A DNA stretch of 64,000 nucleotides from Sorex araneus. Taxonomy: Eukaryota > Chordata > Mammalia > Eulipotyphla > Soricidae. The notes beneath the pieces were generated by a model. That model was not told the DNA's origin. It worked only from the letters and a program-made list of their open reading frames with translations, and did not search any database. The position numbers and the translations under genes are program-made. The stretch is from positions 12,406,432 to 12,470,431 of the forward strand of contig NC_073307.1 in the NCBI RefSeq assembly GCF_027595985.1, written 5' to 3'. Of the stretch, positions 23,070 through 34,470 are shown piece after piece. The stretch's first letter is position 1. Each line of letters opens with the position of its first letter.

Positions 23070-23794
23070 GATTGTTCTTTCCACCCGATTATAGGGAAAA
23101 CCCAGGAGCAGCCTTCGTCTAACTGAAGAACGCTCCATGCTAAGGGCTGTCTCTGCTCTTCCAGAGGTGCTACCTGTGCACCTGCAAGGGACAAATCCCG
23201 GGACTGGGTTCCCTTTTCCCCGTGCTCTGCTGTGTGTGCCCCCATCAGCTCCTCTGCTCCATGGCAAGGACCCTGACGTCCAGACACCCTTCTCCTCCAC
23301 ATTCACTTCCTGTGCAACCCGGAACCAGTTCCTTCTCCCCGCAGGGGCTGACAGTCCCTGGGAGAAACGTCTGAACTGGGAGCGGGTAGGGGGCTTCATC
23401 CACCCTCCATGGGGGAGGACTGCTAGGGAGCACCATTCCCTCCCGATGAGGACGGAAGCTGTAGGAGACCGGGAGAGGCACTGCACTCCGTCTGCGGCAC
23501 CAGAGCCACGCTAGGAAACGGACCTGTGTGGGGAAGGGCGTTGGCACCAGTGCAGGAACCTGCCTGATTCTGCGGTCGCCTCCCTTGGCCCTCCCTACAG
23601 ACAAAAACAAAAGGATCCTTCTAATACTGACACTCTCACGACGGGAGACTGCTGGATCGTTCCTCCTTTCGCAGACTTACAAGGGAGCTGCCAGACGAGC
23701 CCAGGCAGTATCTAATTCCTCAGAAAGGGGGAGCCGGTGGGACCCCGCAGTACTGTCTGTCTCAGATCGGGAGGTACAAGGCTTTTGTTTTTCC

Positions 23795-23885
23795 TTTTGG
23801 TCATGGAGGACACACCTAGTAGTGCCCAGGGAGGTGCAAGGCAGGTGCCTACCTGCTGTACTAATGCTATGGTGGAAATGCATGA
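23795..23885 (-). mobile_element. degenerate SINE-a fragment
   Basis: It shows ttggtcatggaggacacacc, agtagtgcccaggg, then ggcaggtgcctacctgctgt. Confidence 0.4.
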
Positions 23886-24178
23886 TCTGGCTCCTTGGGT
23901 TTGGAATTGACTGACAGCATGGTCTCGAGAGAGATGATTCTGCCTGGTGGTGGAGAGTTTTCCTAGATGCCCACCCTGTCTGAACCCGGGATGAACCTCC
24001 CTGTTCCGAGCTAAGGAAATGCCGCTTTTCGGTGTAAGAACAGGCTCCTGGACCCCGAGCTTTGTCCAAGGTTTCTGGCGCCTGCCTAGCCGGACCCGCT
24101 GGGCTGATCAGCCCGTGTGACCAAGACCTCCCCGTTCTCCTGTGGTCGGGGGTCTTGGCTGTTCCACCCATCAAGCTA

Positions 24179-24445
<267 letters not shown>

Positions 24446-25000
24446 TCACACGCAGAGGCCTGGCGAGAGAACTCGGGAGCAGCGGGCCGGCTGAGGCCAC
24501 CCTGGACCCCCGATCCACCAGCACAGCCGGGCATGGGCGCAGCCCTGCCAGCCTTCTCCTGGCGTGACTCAAAGACCATCAGGGGCGTGGAAAAGGGCTC
24601 CTGCCCGAGGTCCCTCCCTGGGGGCTGTGCAGAAGCTGGCGGGGACGTTACATGAACACGCCTGAAACGCCAGGGAGATGCAGGCTGTGCCGGCTGAGGA
24701 CAGGTGGGGCACGCCCGCCCCCTAGCCACTGCCCGCGAGACCTCAGATGTCCCTCCCTCCCAGTGCTGCTTCTAACAGCAACCAACCCCCGCGGGGCACG
24801 GGTGGTGACCAGTCCCGTTCTCTCATGTCATCACTGTAAATTCTACCTAGAAGAGCATCTTGGGGACCGATGAATGACCTGAGGTATTTAACAGGAACAA
24901 GCAAATGATAAAGTCAGTTGTCCTTGCTCTTTTTTTTAGGGGGGAGGGGCGCAGTGGTGATTTACACATGTACTTCTAGTACATTTTTAAAAATGAGAAA

Positions 25001-25553
<553 letters not shown>

Positions 25554-26516
25554 TTATGAAACCCGGGGCTTCCCACCGCGCCCACAGAGTCAGCACGAGG
25601 CAGTCCCGGGCCAGAGGAAGCACATCTCCTCCGCTCGCAGCGCCTGCTACTCGAGGGGCCCAGAGACAGTGCTCTCTGCGCAGAAAACCCCCAAGAGCAC
25701 CGGACACCAAGGCTGTTTCCCAGTGTCGGCGGGGAAAGAAGTCCTGGGTGTCCGTCTGTATGAAGAGCCGGTGAACTCGCAACTGGTGGCCCAGGCACCC
25801 GTGGAGTCACACCCAGTGACCGCTGGCTCTTGCCCTTCCATCTGCCTGAGCCTCTCTCTGTGTAACCTGGTCCTTACGAGCCATCCGGGCGGTGGTGGCA
25901 CAAGCGGCTCCTTTCGCCTGCACCGTGCACGGTGCGGATTTTGCCGAGTTCCTGTGATGTCATTAAATGTGCCACCAAATTTGGTTTTGTCCAGAGTACC
26001 CACCTAGTGGATATTCACCACTAAATCCAAGGGCTGAACAGAGTCTCATGAACCTTTTTATGTTTATAAACGAGGCCTGGCTTCAAAATGGCCAAGTTCC
26101 CTTCCTAATGTCACCTGGCGTGAAATAGTTGCTTCTCAGTGAGGTTGTGCACTAGATGAGCCCTGTGTCACCTTCAAGGTTAGTAACTATAAAATCAGGT
26201 GCGGGAGAGAGAGCACACCGGCAGGGCCTGGCTTGCCCTGTGTGCGGCTGACGGGCTGGGTGACTGGCCCTGTGTATGGCCGCCTGGCACTGCTGGCTGT
26301 GCCCCCCTCCCCGCCCCCCGCAGAAAAATCCAGAAAACAAGGTACATAGTTCCTAAGTTAAATCTTAAGCACCTTTAACCCTTTAACTTCAAATTGCACC
26401 ACCCTACTTTTTTTCCTCTATAGAAAAATCACAAATTATGTGTGATTTTATTTTCCCTAGTTCTTAAAAATTCTAACTATATGTATATTTATTTATATAT
26501 TCCTATTTTATGCCAT

Positions 26517-26758
26517 GGACTGAAGCGATAGCAGAGCAGGTAGGGCGTCTGCCTTGCCGGGTTCGATTCCTCCATCTGTCTTGGAGAGCCCGGCAGGCTA
26601 CCGAGAGTATCCCACCCGCACGGCAGAGCCTGGCAAGCTACCCATGGCGTATTGAATATGCCAAAAACAGTAACAACAAGTCTCACAATGGAGACGTTAC
26701 CGGTGCCCGCTCGAGCAAATCGTTGAACAACGGGGACGACAGTGCTACAGTACAGTGC
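26517..26758 (+). mobile_element. SINE-b with target duplication, intron 18
   Basis: Shared head, then gattcctccatctgtcttgg, two 'gccyggcarGCTACC' motifs, 'caaaaacagtaacaacaagt', 'ggagacgttaccggtgccc' and an (acagtgct) tail. Perfect 14-bp duplication CTATTTTATGCCAT at 26503-26516 and 26759-26772. Confidence 0.93.
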
Positions 26759-27199
26759 TATTTTATGCCATCTTAGAGAAATGAGAGTGAACAATATACA
26801 TGATTTTCAACCTTTCCCCCCATCCACTTAGGAATATTATCTTGGTGATCTTCCACAGATACTCCTCAACTCTTGGGGGTACAGGTTAAGGTTCTGAACT
26901 TGACACTGGTGGGGGCCGAGTGTATCAGAGAGCCTTTCAGCCTTCTGGTTGGGAACAGTCTCTACCCGGCCCTGTAGCTGGGTCAGCTGCAGGACACAGG
27001 TGGCGCCTGGTCTGCACCGGCAGTTCCTGAGGGAATGGGCTAAGGGTGGGCTTAGCTCGACCTCTCGGCTCCTGTGTCTGCCCAGAGAGACCCCATCTAC
27101 ATCCACGGGACAACTTAAAAATCCAAAATGCCGAACCCCAAACACAGGGGCGGCCAGCAGGGGGACACCGGCGCCTGACCCGACGTCGAGTTGCCTTAC

Positions 27200-27263
27200 C
27201 CGCTGCTGGATGGGCCAGGGCTTCGTGATGGCCGAGAGGTCGCACGCCGTCATCAGCATGGCC
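27200..27263 (-). CDS. PDE5A: PDE5A exon 18 (metal ligand Asp764)
   Basis: One base completes the split Leu codon, then 21 codons follow: [20 protein letters not shown] plus Arg (human residues 757-777). The Asp of TACDLSAI is Asp764, the fourth protein ligand of the zinc ion; the next Leu (765) lines the substrate pocket. All 21 third positions are G or C. The acceptor is ctcacag and the donor gtaagg. It is identical to remembered human except that the last exon residue is Arg, as expected for QQR. Confidence 0.98.
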
Positions 27264-28596
27264 CTGTGAGGGGACAGCCGGCCCCAGTCAGTCAGCCTCT
27301 TCCTGCGGACAGACCCCGCCAGAGATGGCCAGAGTGTGCCCAGCTCCGGGGGGCCAGAGGCCCGCTAGGGTCAACAGGCCCCTCCTGGTGGCCCGGCCTG
27401 AGCGGTGACTCCCAGGGGACCAGCCTTTGGCTGATCAAACAGCATCTCCTGGGGACACAGCGGGTGCATGTGCGCGGCCCAGCCCTCCCGGGAAGACAGT
27501 GCCCCCCCAGCACCATCTAGGTCAAGGACCTGCTCCTTCCTCCTCTCACCGGCCTGACGGAAACAGGCATTTGTGCCGTCCAGATACACTCGCGAGAACA
27601 CCCGGACCCTCTCTCCACGCCAGCCTACGCCAGGGTTATTCTCCCAAGCCGGCGCCACCACAAACAAAGCGGTTTCTCTACTCTTCTACTTTGTGGACCG
27701 CACCCGGCACGCTCAGGGGGCAGGCGCTGACCCCGGCCCAGGGGTGCAGAGGATCGAATACCCAGCAGTGCTCGGGGCAGGACGGGCGCCTTCCCCTGCA
27801 CTCTCTCCTCTGGGCTGTCCAGGGTCTGACCTCGACAGCCCCCCTGCAGGCCGGGTGCTCCAGACACCCGCCCTCCCCCTTCCGGCTGAAATGCGCTCAT
27901 GAAGGATTCCAGAAACCGCCTCCCGCCACCGGGGGTCTGAGAGTGGCGAGAAGCTGAGCGATGACAGGGTCCGGCTGGCAGCGAGCGTGGCCGGGGGCCT
28001 CTGCGTCTCTCCCTCATGGCTGGCCCTGGCTCTTTCTAACGCCCCGAGCAAAGGAAGTGACAGAAGCAGCCTGGTGTGGGCCAGGGGTGGCAGGAGCAGA
28101 AACGCCTCCGGCAAAGCTCTGTGTCTGCGTCAGCGCTCGGGCCCCTCCGGGTGACACCAGCCCTTCAAGCCACCTGCCTCTCTGGTCCGTACGAGGCAAC
28201 TTAGCTTCCGTCTGCCTCGCTACGGGCAGTGCCCTGGGCCGTGGGGGCCGGGCAGCACCTGGCCTGTCCATGTGCAGGGGCTGTGCCCGACCTCCTCCCT
28301 GCCCAAGCGGTCACTCCGCTTCTCCAAACACTGGGAGGGGACCTGGGGCCTCCCCCACCTCCCCCCCACCCCCGCCTGGCACAGACACAGACACGCCCCC
28401 ACCACAGGTCCTCCCCGAATGAGCAGATCCATCTCTTTTCCAAGGGAATGGTCCCCGCAGCCCTCTGCAGAGCACCCCGATGACGGTGACAGCCCCTGAG
28501 ACATGCGCGGTGACAGAGGATGGCAGTGAAGCCTAATGGTGACAGAAATGAACGGGGCAGTAAAGCTCCAGCTTGCAGGGCAGTACACGGACTTAC

Positions 28597-28674
28597 AGAA
28601 ACAACTCCTTTTGGTGAGGGTCTTCCAAATTAAACTGGTTTTTTCTTATAAGCTCGAAAAATTCTCCACGGCGC
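28597..28674 (-). CDS. PDE5A: PDE5A exon 17
   Basis: One base completes the split Lys codon, then 25 codons ([14 protein letters not shown], then [11 protein letters not shown]) and two bases of a Leu codon shared with exon 18 (human residues 731-756). It is identical to remembered human. The acceptor is ttttcaag behind an AT-rich tract and the donor is gtaagt. Third-position GC is only 11/25, although exons 16 and 18 on either side are at 100 %. No ORF of 60 residues covers it; it was found by homology and splice phase. Confidence 0.97.
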
Positions 28675-28867
28675 CTTGAAAATAAAGGGACAAGAAGGTA
28701 GTGAGGGAATTAATTACAATGAACCTCTGGCCAACTATGTGCAAAGACGAACAGAATAGAAAACTTTTTTCGGGGGGCTGGAGGGGACAGTCTTTTACAG
28801 ATCTTTTCCTAACTTAAGGCCCAATATAAAATTTACTATTCAGAAGTCTTTTTTTTTTTTTAATTGT

Positions 28868-29118
28868 CGGGCTGGAGCGATAGCACAGCGGGTAGGATGT
28901 TTCCCTTGCACACGGCTGACCCGGGTTCGATTCCTCCATCCCTCTCGGAGAGCCTGGCAAGCTACTGAGAGTATCCCGCCCGCATGGCAGAGCCTGGCAA
29001 GCTCCCCGTGGCGTATTCAATATGCCAAAAACAGTAACAACAAGTCTCACAATAAAGATGTGACTGTGCCCACTCGAGCAAATCGACAAGCAATGGGATG
29101 ACAGTGACAGTGACAGTG
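28868..29118 (+). mobile_element. SINE-b, intron 16
   Basis: Complete head and body with (gacagt)n tail. Near-perfect duplication ATTCAGAAGTCTTT at 28838-28851 and ATTCAAAAGTCTTT at 29119-29132. Confidence 0.92.
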
Positions 29119-29138
29119 ATTCAAAAGTCTTTAATACT

Positions 29139-29325
29139 GGGGCTGGAGCAATAATAGTATAATGGGCATTCTGCCTTGCACGTGGCTGACCTGGGTTCAA
29201 TCCCCGGCATCCCAGATGGTCCCCCAAGCACCGCCAGGATGAATTCTGGACTACAGAGCCAGGGGTAAGCCCTGACCATCATCGGGTGTGACCCAACCAT
29301 CTCCCTCCCCGCCAAATCAAATAAA
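29139..29325 (+). mobile_element. diverged SINE-a, intron 16
   Basis: Head ggggctggagcaataatagt, B box gggttcaatcc, 'ggcatcccagatggtcccc' and tail atcgggtgtgacccaacc. Confidence 0.88.
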
Positions 29326-29486
29326 CAAAACGAAATACTTAATACTTCACCTCTGCCTTCTAACCATCTCTTTATGTGAGAATAGCAAGTTTTTAACCAC
29401 GGATCACCAAGAATAGCACTCCTGAGCCGAGTGTGGTTTTAAGAAAATAAAACAGAGGGAGAACTTTGATGTCAATGATTTATGAA

Positions 29487-29489
<3 letters not shown>

Positions 29490-29540
<51 letters not shown>
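29490..29540. repeat. (TG)n microsatellite, intron 16
   Basis: About 25 uninterrupted TG units beside a SINE fragment. Confidence 0.97.
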
Positions 29541-29543
<3 letters not shown>

Positions 29544-29630
29544 ATGCTCAGGGATCACTCCTACAGGCTCAGGGGACCCGGGTCGGCCTCGTGCAAGGCA
29601 AGTGCCCTGCCCCTGTCCCATGGCTCCGCT
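29541..29630 (-). mobile_element. SINE-a fragment after a TG run
   Basis: It has gctcagggatcactcct, then gggtcggcctcgtgcaaggc and catggctccgc, a partial reverse copy. Confidence 0.6.
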
Positions 29631-30292
29631 TCCTGACTCAGTTTCTGTCTGCTGCGGGCAGACGGAGGCCAGGAGCGCGGCCCTCGGCCCTGTGTGAGGG
29701 CGGCAGGGGATGCGCCTCCGAGGCTGCGACACGTGTCCGTGACACGACCAGCTGCTGAAGCGCCTCCTGCAGGTGCGCAGGCAGAGTCAGGTGGAAACCC
29801 CCCAGGGCCTCCCTCACTTGGCCAGGGCCACCTGTGTGAGCCCGACGGCCACTTCTGAGAGGCAAAGCCAGCGCTTTCTGTCCCCCTCGCCCCACCCCGC
29901 AGGCGTGCACTGGCCACGAGGGAAGGAACCGCATCGGCTTCATCTGGACGGAAAAGGCCACGGTGGGCTCCAGCATCCTCATGCGGCAGGATGCCATCCC
30001 CCCAACTCCGGGCATCAGGAAGGAAGCCCCCAGCGACTCAGCCCTCCCGGCCACAGTGCTCCTTCTCCTTGGGCCCCGGGGAACTGGCTCCCCTGGTCCT
30101 CTGCCTGAATGTCACCTCCCAGCAGCACGGATGCTGCCCCGTGGCAGACAAGCGCCCGTCGTGGGCCGGAATGTTCCCCGACCCACCACCTGTCTGGGCG
30201 TCTCGGGCGTCGCGGGCATCGGCCCTGCTGACGGGGCTGGCGTGCCGCAGCCCCTCGGGCCCGGGAGAGCGGGCGCAGGGCCGGGCACTCAC

Positions 30293-30393
30293 TTGATGTA
30301 GAGCGCCAGGTCCGTGGCGAGGATGGCCTGCTTGATGATCCGCAGGGCGCTCTTGTACTCCGCGATGGACAGGCCGCTCAGGATCTGGTTGCC
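30293..30393 (-). CDS. PDE5A: PDE5A exon 16
   Basis: The exon has 33 codons plus two bases of a Lys codon completed by exon 17 (human residues 697-730). It encodes [20 protein letters not shown] and [13 protein letters not shown], a helical part of the catalytic domain. It has four changes from remembered human (Glu to Ala, Thr to Ser, Thr to Ala, Lys to Arg), more than most catalytic exons here. All 33 third positions are G or C. The acceptor is ccgcag and the donor gtgagt. Confidence 0.97.
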
Positions 30394-30520
30394 CTGCGGG
30401 GAGAGAGGCCGTGTGAGCGGGCGCGGGGACCCCCTCTCTGCCACCCGCACCAGCCGAGCTGCTCTGGTGGTCGGGGGCCTCCCCGCTTAAACCGCAGGCT
30501 GCAACCCTCAGAGTGGTCTT

Positions 30521-30705
30521 TCTTTTTTTTTTTTTTTTTTGCCTTTTCGGTCACACCCAGCAGTGCTCAGGGGTTACTCCTGGCTCTGCACTCAGGAATT
30601 ACTCCTGGTGGTGCTCGAGAGATCATACGGGATATTGAGAATCGAACCCGGGTCAGCCGCGTGCAAGGCAAGCGCCCTACCCGCTGTGCTACTGCTCCAG
30701 CCCCG
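30521..30705 (-). mobile_element. SINE-a, intron 15
   Basis: A full reverse copy with poly(T). Duplication TCAGAGTGGTCTT at 30508-30520 and TCAGAGCGGTCTT at 30706-30718. Confidence 0.93.
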
Positions 30706-30744
30706 TCAGAGCGGTCTTAAGTTTTCATCTAAAAAGAAATTTCT

Positions 30745-30916
30745 CGGGGGGCTGGAGCAATAGCACAGCAGGTAGGGCGTTTGCCTTGCACGAGGCCGAC
30801 CCGGGTTCAAATCCCAGCATCCCATATGGTCCCCTGAGCACTGCCAGGAGTAATTCCTGAGGGCAGAGCCAGGAATAAACCCTGTGCATAGTCAGGTGTG
30901 ACCCAAAAAGCAAAAA

Positions 30917-30957
<41 letters not shown>
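30745..30957 (+). mobile_element. SINE-a with (AAAT)n tail, intron 15
   Basis: Full length; its A-tail has expanded to (AAAT)n. Perfect duplication AAAAAGAAATTTCT at 30731-30744 and 30958-30971. It lies head to tail with the reverse copy at 30521. Confidence 0.93.
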
Positions 30958-30959
<2 letters not shown>

Positions 30960-30971
30960 AAAGAAATTTCT

Positions 30972-31145
30972 GAGCCTGAGCCACAGTACGGCGAGCGGGT
31001 GGGGCACCTGACTTGCATGCGTCTGACCCAGGCTCGGTCCCCGGCACCCAGCCCGGTCCCCTGCGCCCACCAGGAGCAAACCCGGAGTCCAGGGACAGAA
31101 GTCCAGGGCCCTGAGCACTGCCGGGTAGAGCCGCAATAAGAAAAA
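30972..31145 (+). mobile_element. diverged SINE-a, intron 15
   Basis: Head gagcctgagccacagtacgg, B box ggctcggtccccggc, then gagcactgccgggtagagcc. Confidence 0.7.
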
Positions 31146-31354
31146 TAAAGCAAAATAAATTTTTTTTTAAAAAGCAAATAATAAAAAAGTAAAATAACCA
31201 AATAATAAAATAAACCCCAAATAACAAAACCAAATACTAAAAAAACAAAAATAAAAACTCAGACCCCTCCGTCATGATGTGTCTCCAGCGCATGTTTGGG
31301 CTGCAGGCTCCTCTGTACACCTGTGCGCCGGGAGCGGCCCGAGCACCCTTGGGC

Positions 31355-31837
<483 letters not shown>

Positions 31838-31894
31838 TCACCCCAAGGACCTGCCCCTGGGCCCTTCCTCTCCGACAACTGCACTTCTGCCTTG

Positions 31895-32042
31895 TGGTGG
31901 CTGTTTCTGGGCCCCGCCTAGCAAGGCTCAGGGGTTACTCCTAGAAGTGCTCGGGGGACCATATGGGATGCTGGGGATCAAGCCCCCGGGCCCGCTGTGT
32001 GCAGGGCGAGAGCCCTACCCACAGTCCTATCCCCTGGCCCCT
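31895..32042 (-). mobile_element. diverged SINE-a, intron 14
   Basis: It has gctcaggggttactcct, 'accatatgggatgctgggg', then head complement ending ctatcccctggcccc. Confidence 0.75.
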
Positions 32043-32217
32043 GCGGTTAGTTCTACTGATTGATGACTTAGAGACGCACGCCGCAGAATTGTTAAACGCT
32101 TTGTCTGTTGGCTAAAGCACGAGGGCATCTCTGGGAAGTAACAAAAAAGAAATAAAATTGCGTTTGCAGTGCCATCCTGATGGCTGCCAGCCCCGAGTGC
32201 CAACAATCAACGTCACT

Positions 32218-32576
32218 GGGAGAGAGAGAGGAAAGAGGAGAGAGGGAGAGAGGGGGAGAGAAGGGAGAGAGAGAGAGGAGAGGAGACAGAGAGAGAGAAG
32301 AGAGGAGAGAGAGAGAGAGAAAAAGGGAGAGAGAAGAGAGGAGAGAGGGGGAGAGGTAGAGAGAGAGAAAAGGGAGAGAGAGAAGAGAAAAGAGGGGGAG
32401 AGGTAGAGAGAGAAAAAAGGGAGAGAGAGGAGTGAGAGAAGAGAGGAGAGAGAGAAGAGAGGAGAGAGGCGGAGAGGGGGAGAGAGAGAGAGGAGGAGAG
32501 GGGGAGAGGTGGAGAGAGAGAAAAGGGAGAGAGAGAAGAGAGGAGAGAAGGGGAAAGGGAGGGAGGGGGAGGGAGG

Positions 32577-32633
<57 letters not shown>
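32218..32633. repeat. 415-bp polypurine (GA-rich) tract, intron 14
   Basis: Nearly every base on the plus strand is A or G. It contains a loose higher-order unit of about 36-60 bp with gagggggagaggtagagag and agagaaaagggagagag, and ends in pure (GA)n. The PDE5A transcript carries it as a polypyrimidine run about 420 nt upstream of the exon 15 acceptor. Confidence 0.97.
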
Positions 32634-32637
<4 letters not shown>

Positions 32638-33229
32638 AGCTGTGCCCCAATGCCAGTAATTTAAATCTGAAGCAAATTGTCTTGCTCTACCTCCCGATAT
32701 ATCCTCAGCCCCACACACGAGTGGTGCTTCATTCTCTCTCTCCTGACTCGGGCCACTCCCCCGACACCCCTAGCTCCATCCCTGTCCTGGCAGACCGCCC
32801 GACGCGGTAGAGCATTCCTCGGAATGCAGTGTCCCACTGTTTGGGGGCCCGTTCATCCGTCGCTGGGCGCTTGGGTCACTTCCCTGTCGAGGCTGTTATG
32901 CTACGGAGGAACACAGAGCTGGCAGCACCGTTGTCTTGCCAGACACTTTGGACATGGGGCCGTGGCCGGTGGTAGGAGCTCGGGCTGGACCTCCGGGTCC
33001 AGGTCTCAGATCTCGGGCTCAGCCCCCGCCTGGCTGGCAGCTGCTCACAAGCCGACCCCTCGCACCGTCTCCTGCCCACTGACCCTGCTCCCACTCGTCT
33101 CTCCAGCACGCCTGCCCCCACAGCGCAGCACGGACTCCTGGACGCCTGCTCGCGGAGTGGACGGGCTTCATCTGATCCCGCCATCGCCCCTAGCCACCAT
33201 CGCCCCTAGGGTTTCCCTTCTTCACCCTG

Positions 33230-33560
33230 CATCCTTCTCCAGAGTGCTCGCAGACGCACACGCGCCCCTGCACATGCTCCCCTGGCCCTGCAGGCTCCTC
33301 CACACCCCTGCAGATGCGCTCAAGGCCCCACAGACGCCCCTACCCCCTGCAGACGTTCTCACAACCCCACAGACACTCCCCCTGCAAACACACCCACCAC
33401 CCCACAGACACCCCTGCCCCCCTAGACGCTCTCACAGACCCGCAGGTGCCCCGCACCCCTGCAGACGTGCTATGCCTCTGCAGATGCCCTTGTGCCCCTC
33501 AAATGCCCCCATGGCCCTGCAGACACCTGCACCCCACGCACACACCCGCCCCTGCTCTTT
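33230..33560. repeat. C-rich degenerate minisatellite, intron 14
   Basis: Repeated cccctgcagacg / cacagacgcccc phrases at irregular spacing of about 25-35 bp. Confidence 0.75.
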
Positions 33561-34044
33561 CTGACCTTGCTGCCGTCACTGTTCGGTTTCTCAGACCAGG
33601 AGCTCTGAGTTTCCCCTTCCTCAGGCATAAAGTAGCTGCTCAACGTTAAACTAAACATTATTTCTCAGGGGCAGGCGGTGGCCCGGTGCCTCGTGGTGAG
33701 CAGCTGCTGGCCGGGTCCCCGGCGCTGCCTGCCTGTGCCCCACCCCTTCCTGGCAGCTCTGCTGTCTGGGCTCCCCAATGCCGCAAGCCGCCCCCCACTT
33801 ACCACGGCCAGATGCGTGTGTGCACCAGAGCCAGGGTGGGACACACCCCCCAGCGAGCACTGTGGTAGCCCAGGGAGCATCACCGTCAGACCAGGAAGTG
33901 CCCCAGCTAAAGAGGTATGAACCCAGCAAGCACCAGAGTGAAACATGCGTGTGTGTGTCCGTCATCAACAACCGAGCAGTGACAGAGGGAAGAGGGGACA
34001 GTCTTTCCTCCTCAGTTTCTTCCTCTCCGCCACCGTGCTCTCGC

Positions 34045-34470
34045 CACACATCTGGAACCTCTGGACCACACACCTGGAACCTTGTCGGGACACGCCTGGA
34101 ACCTTCTGTACTACCTATCTGGAACCTTCTGTACTGCACACCTGGAACCTTCTGTACCACACATCTGGAACCTTCTGTACCACACACCTGGAACCTTGTT
34201 AGCACAGCTGGAACCTTCTGTACTGCCCATCTGGAACCTTCTGTACTACCCATCTGGAACCTTCTGTACTACCCATCTGGAATGTTCTGTACTGCACACC
34301 TGGAACCCTGTCACCACGCCTGGAACCTTCTGTATTACACATCTGGAATCTTGTTGCCACACATCTGGAACCTTGTTATCATGCCTGGAACCTTCTGGAA
34401 GACACACCTGGAATCTTGTCCCCGCACACCCAGAAACTTCCGCTCCACACAGCTGGAATCTTGTCCCCAC
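34045..34470. repeat. about 22-bp minisatellite, intron 14
   Basis: About 19 copies of CAYCTGGAACCTTCTGTAC with variable linkers (tactaccc, tgcacac, ccacaca). Several reading frames stay open through it. Confidence 0.95.

Noticed and set aside
32092..32718. Ser/Leu-rich 208-residue minus-strand ORF
   Set aside because: Translation of the GA/CT tract and its flanks; no coding evidence.
34045..34470. CRISPR-like array
   Set aside because: Repeats are degenerate, without constant repeats and unique spacers, in a mammalian intron; it is a minisatellite.
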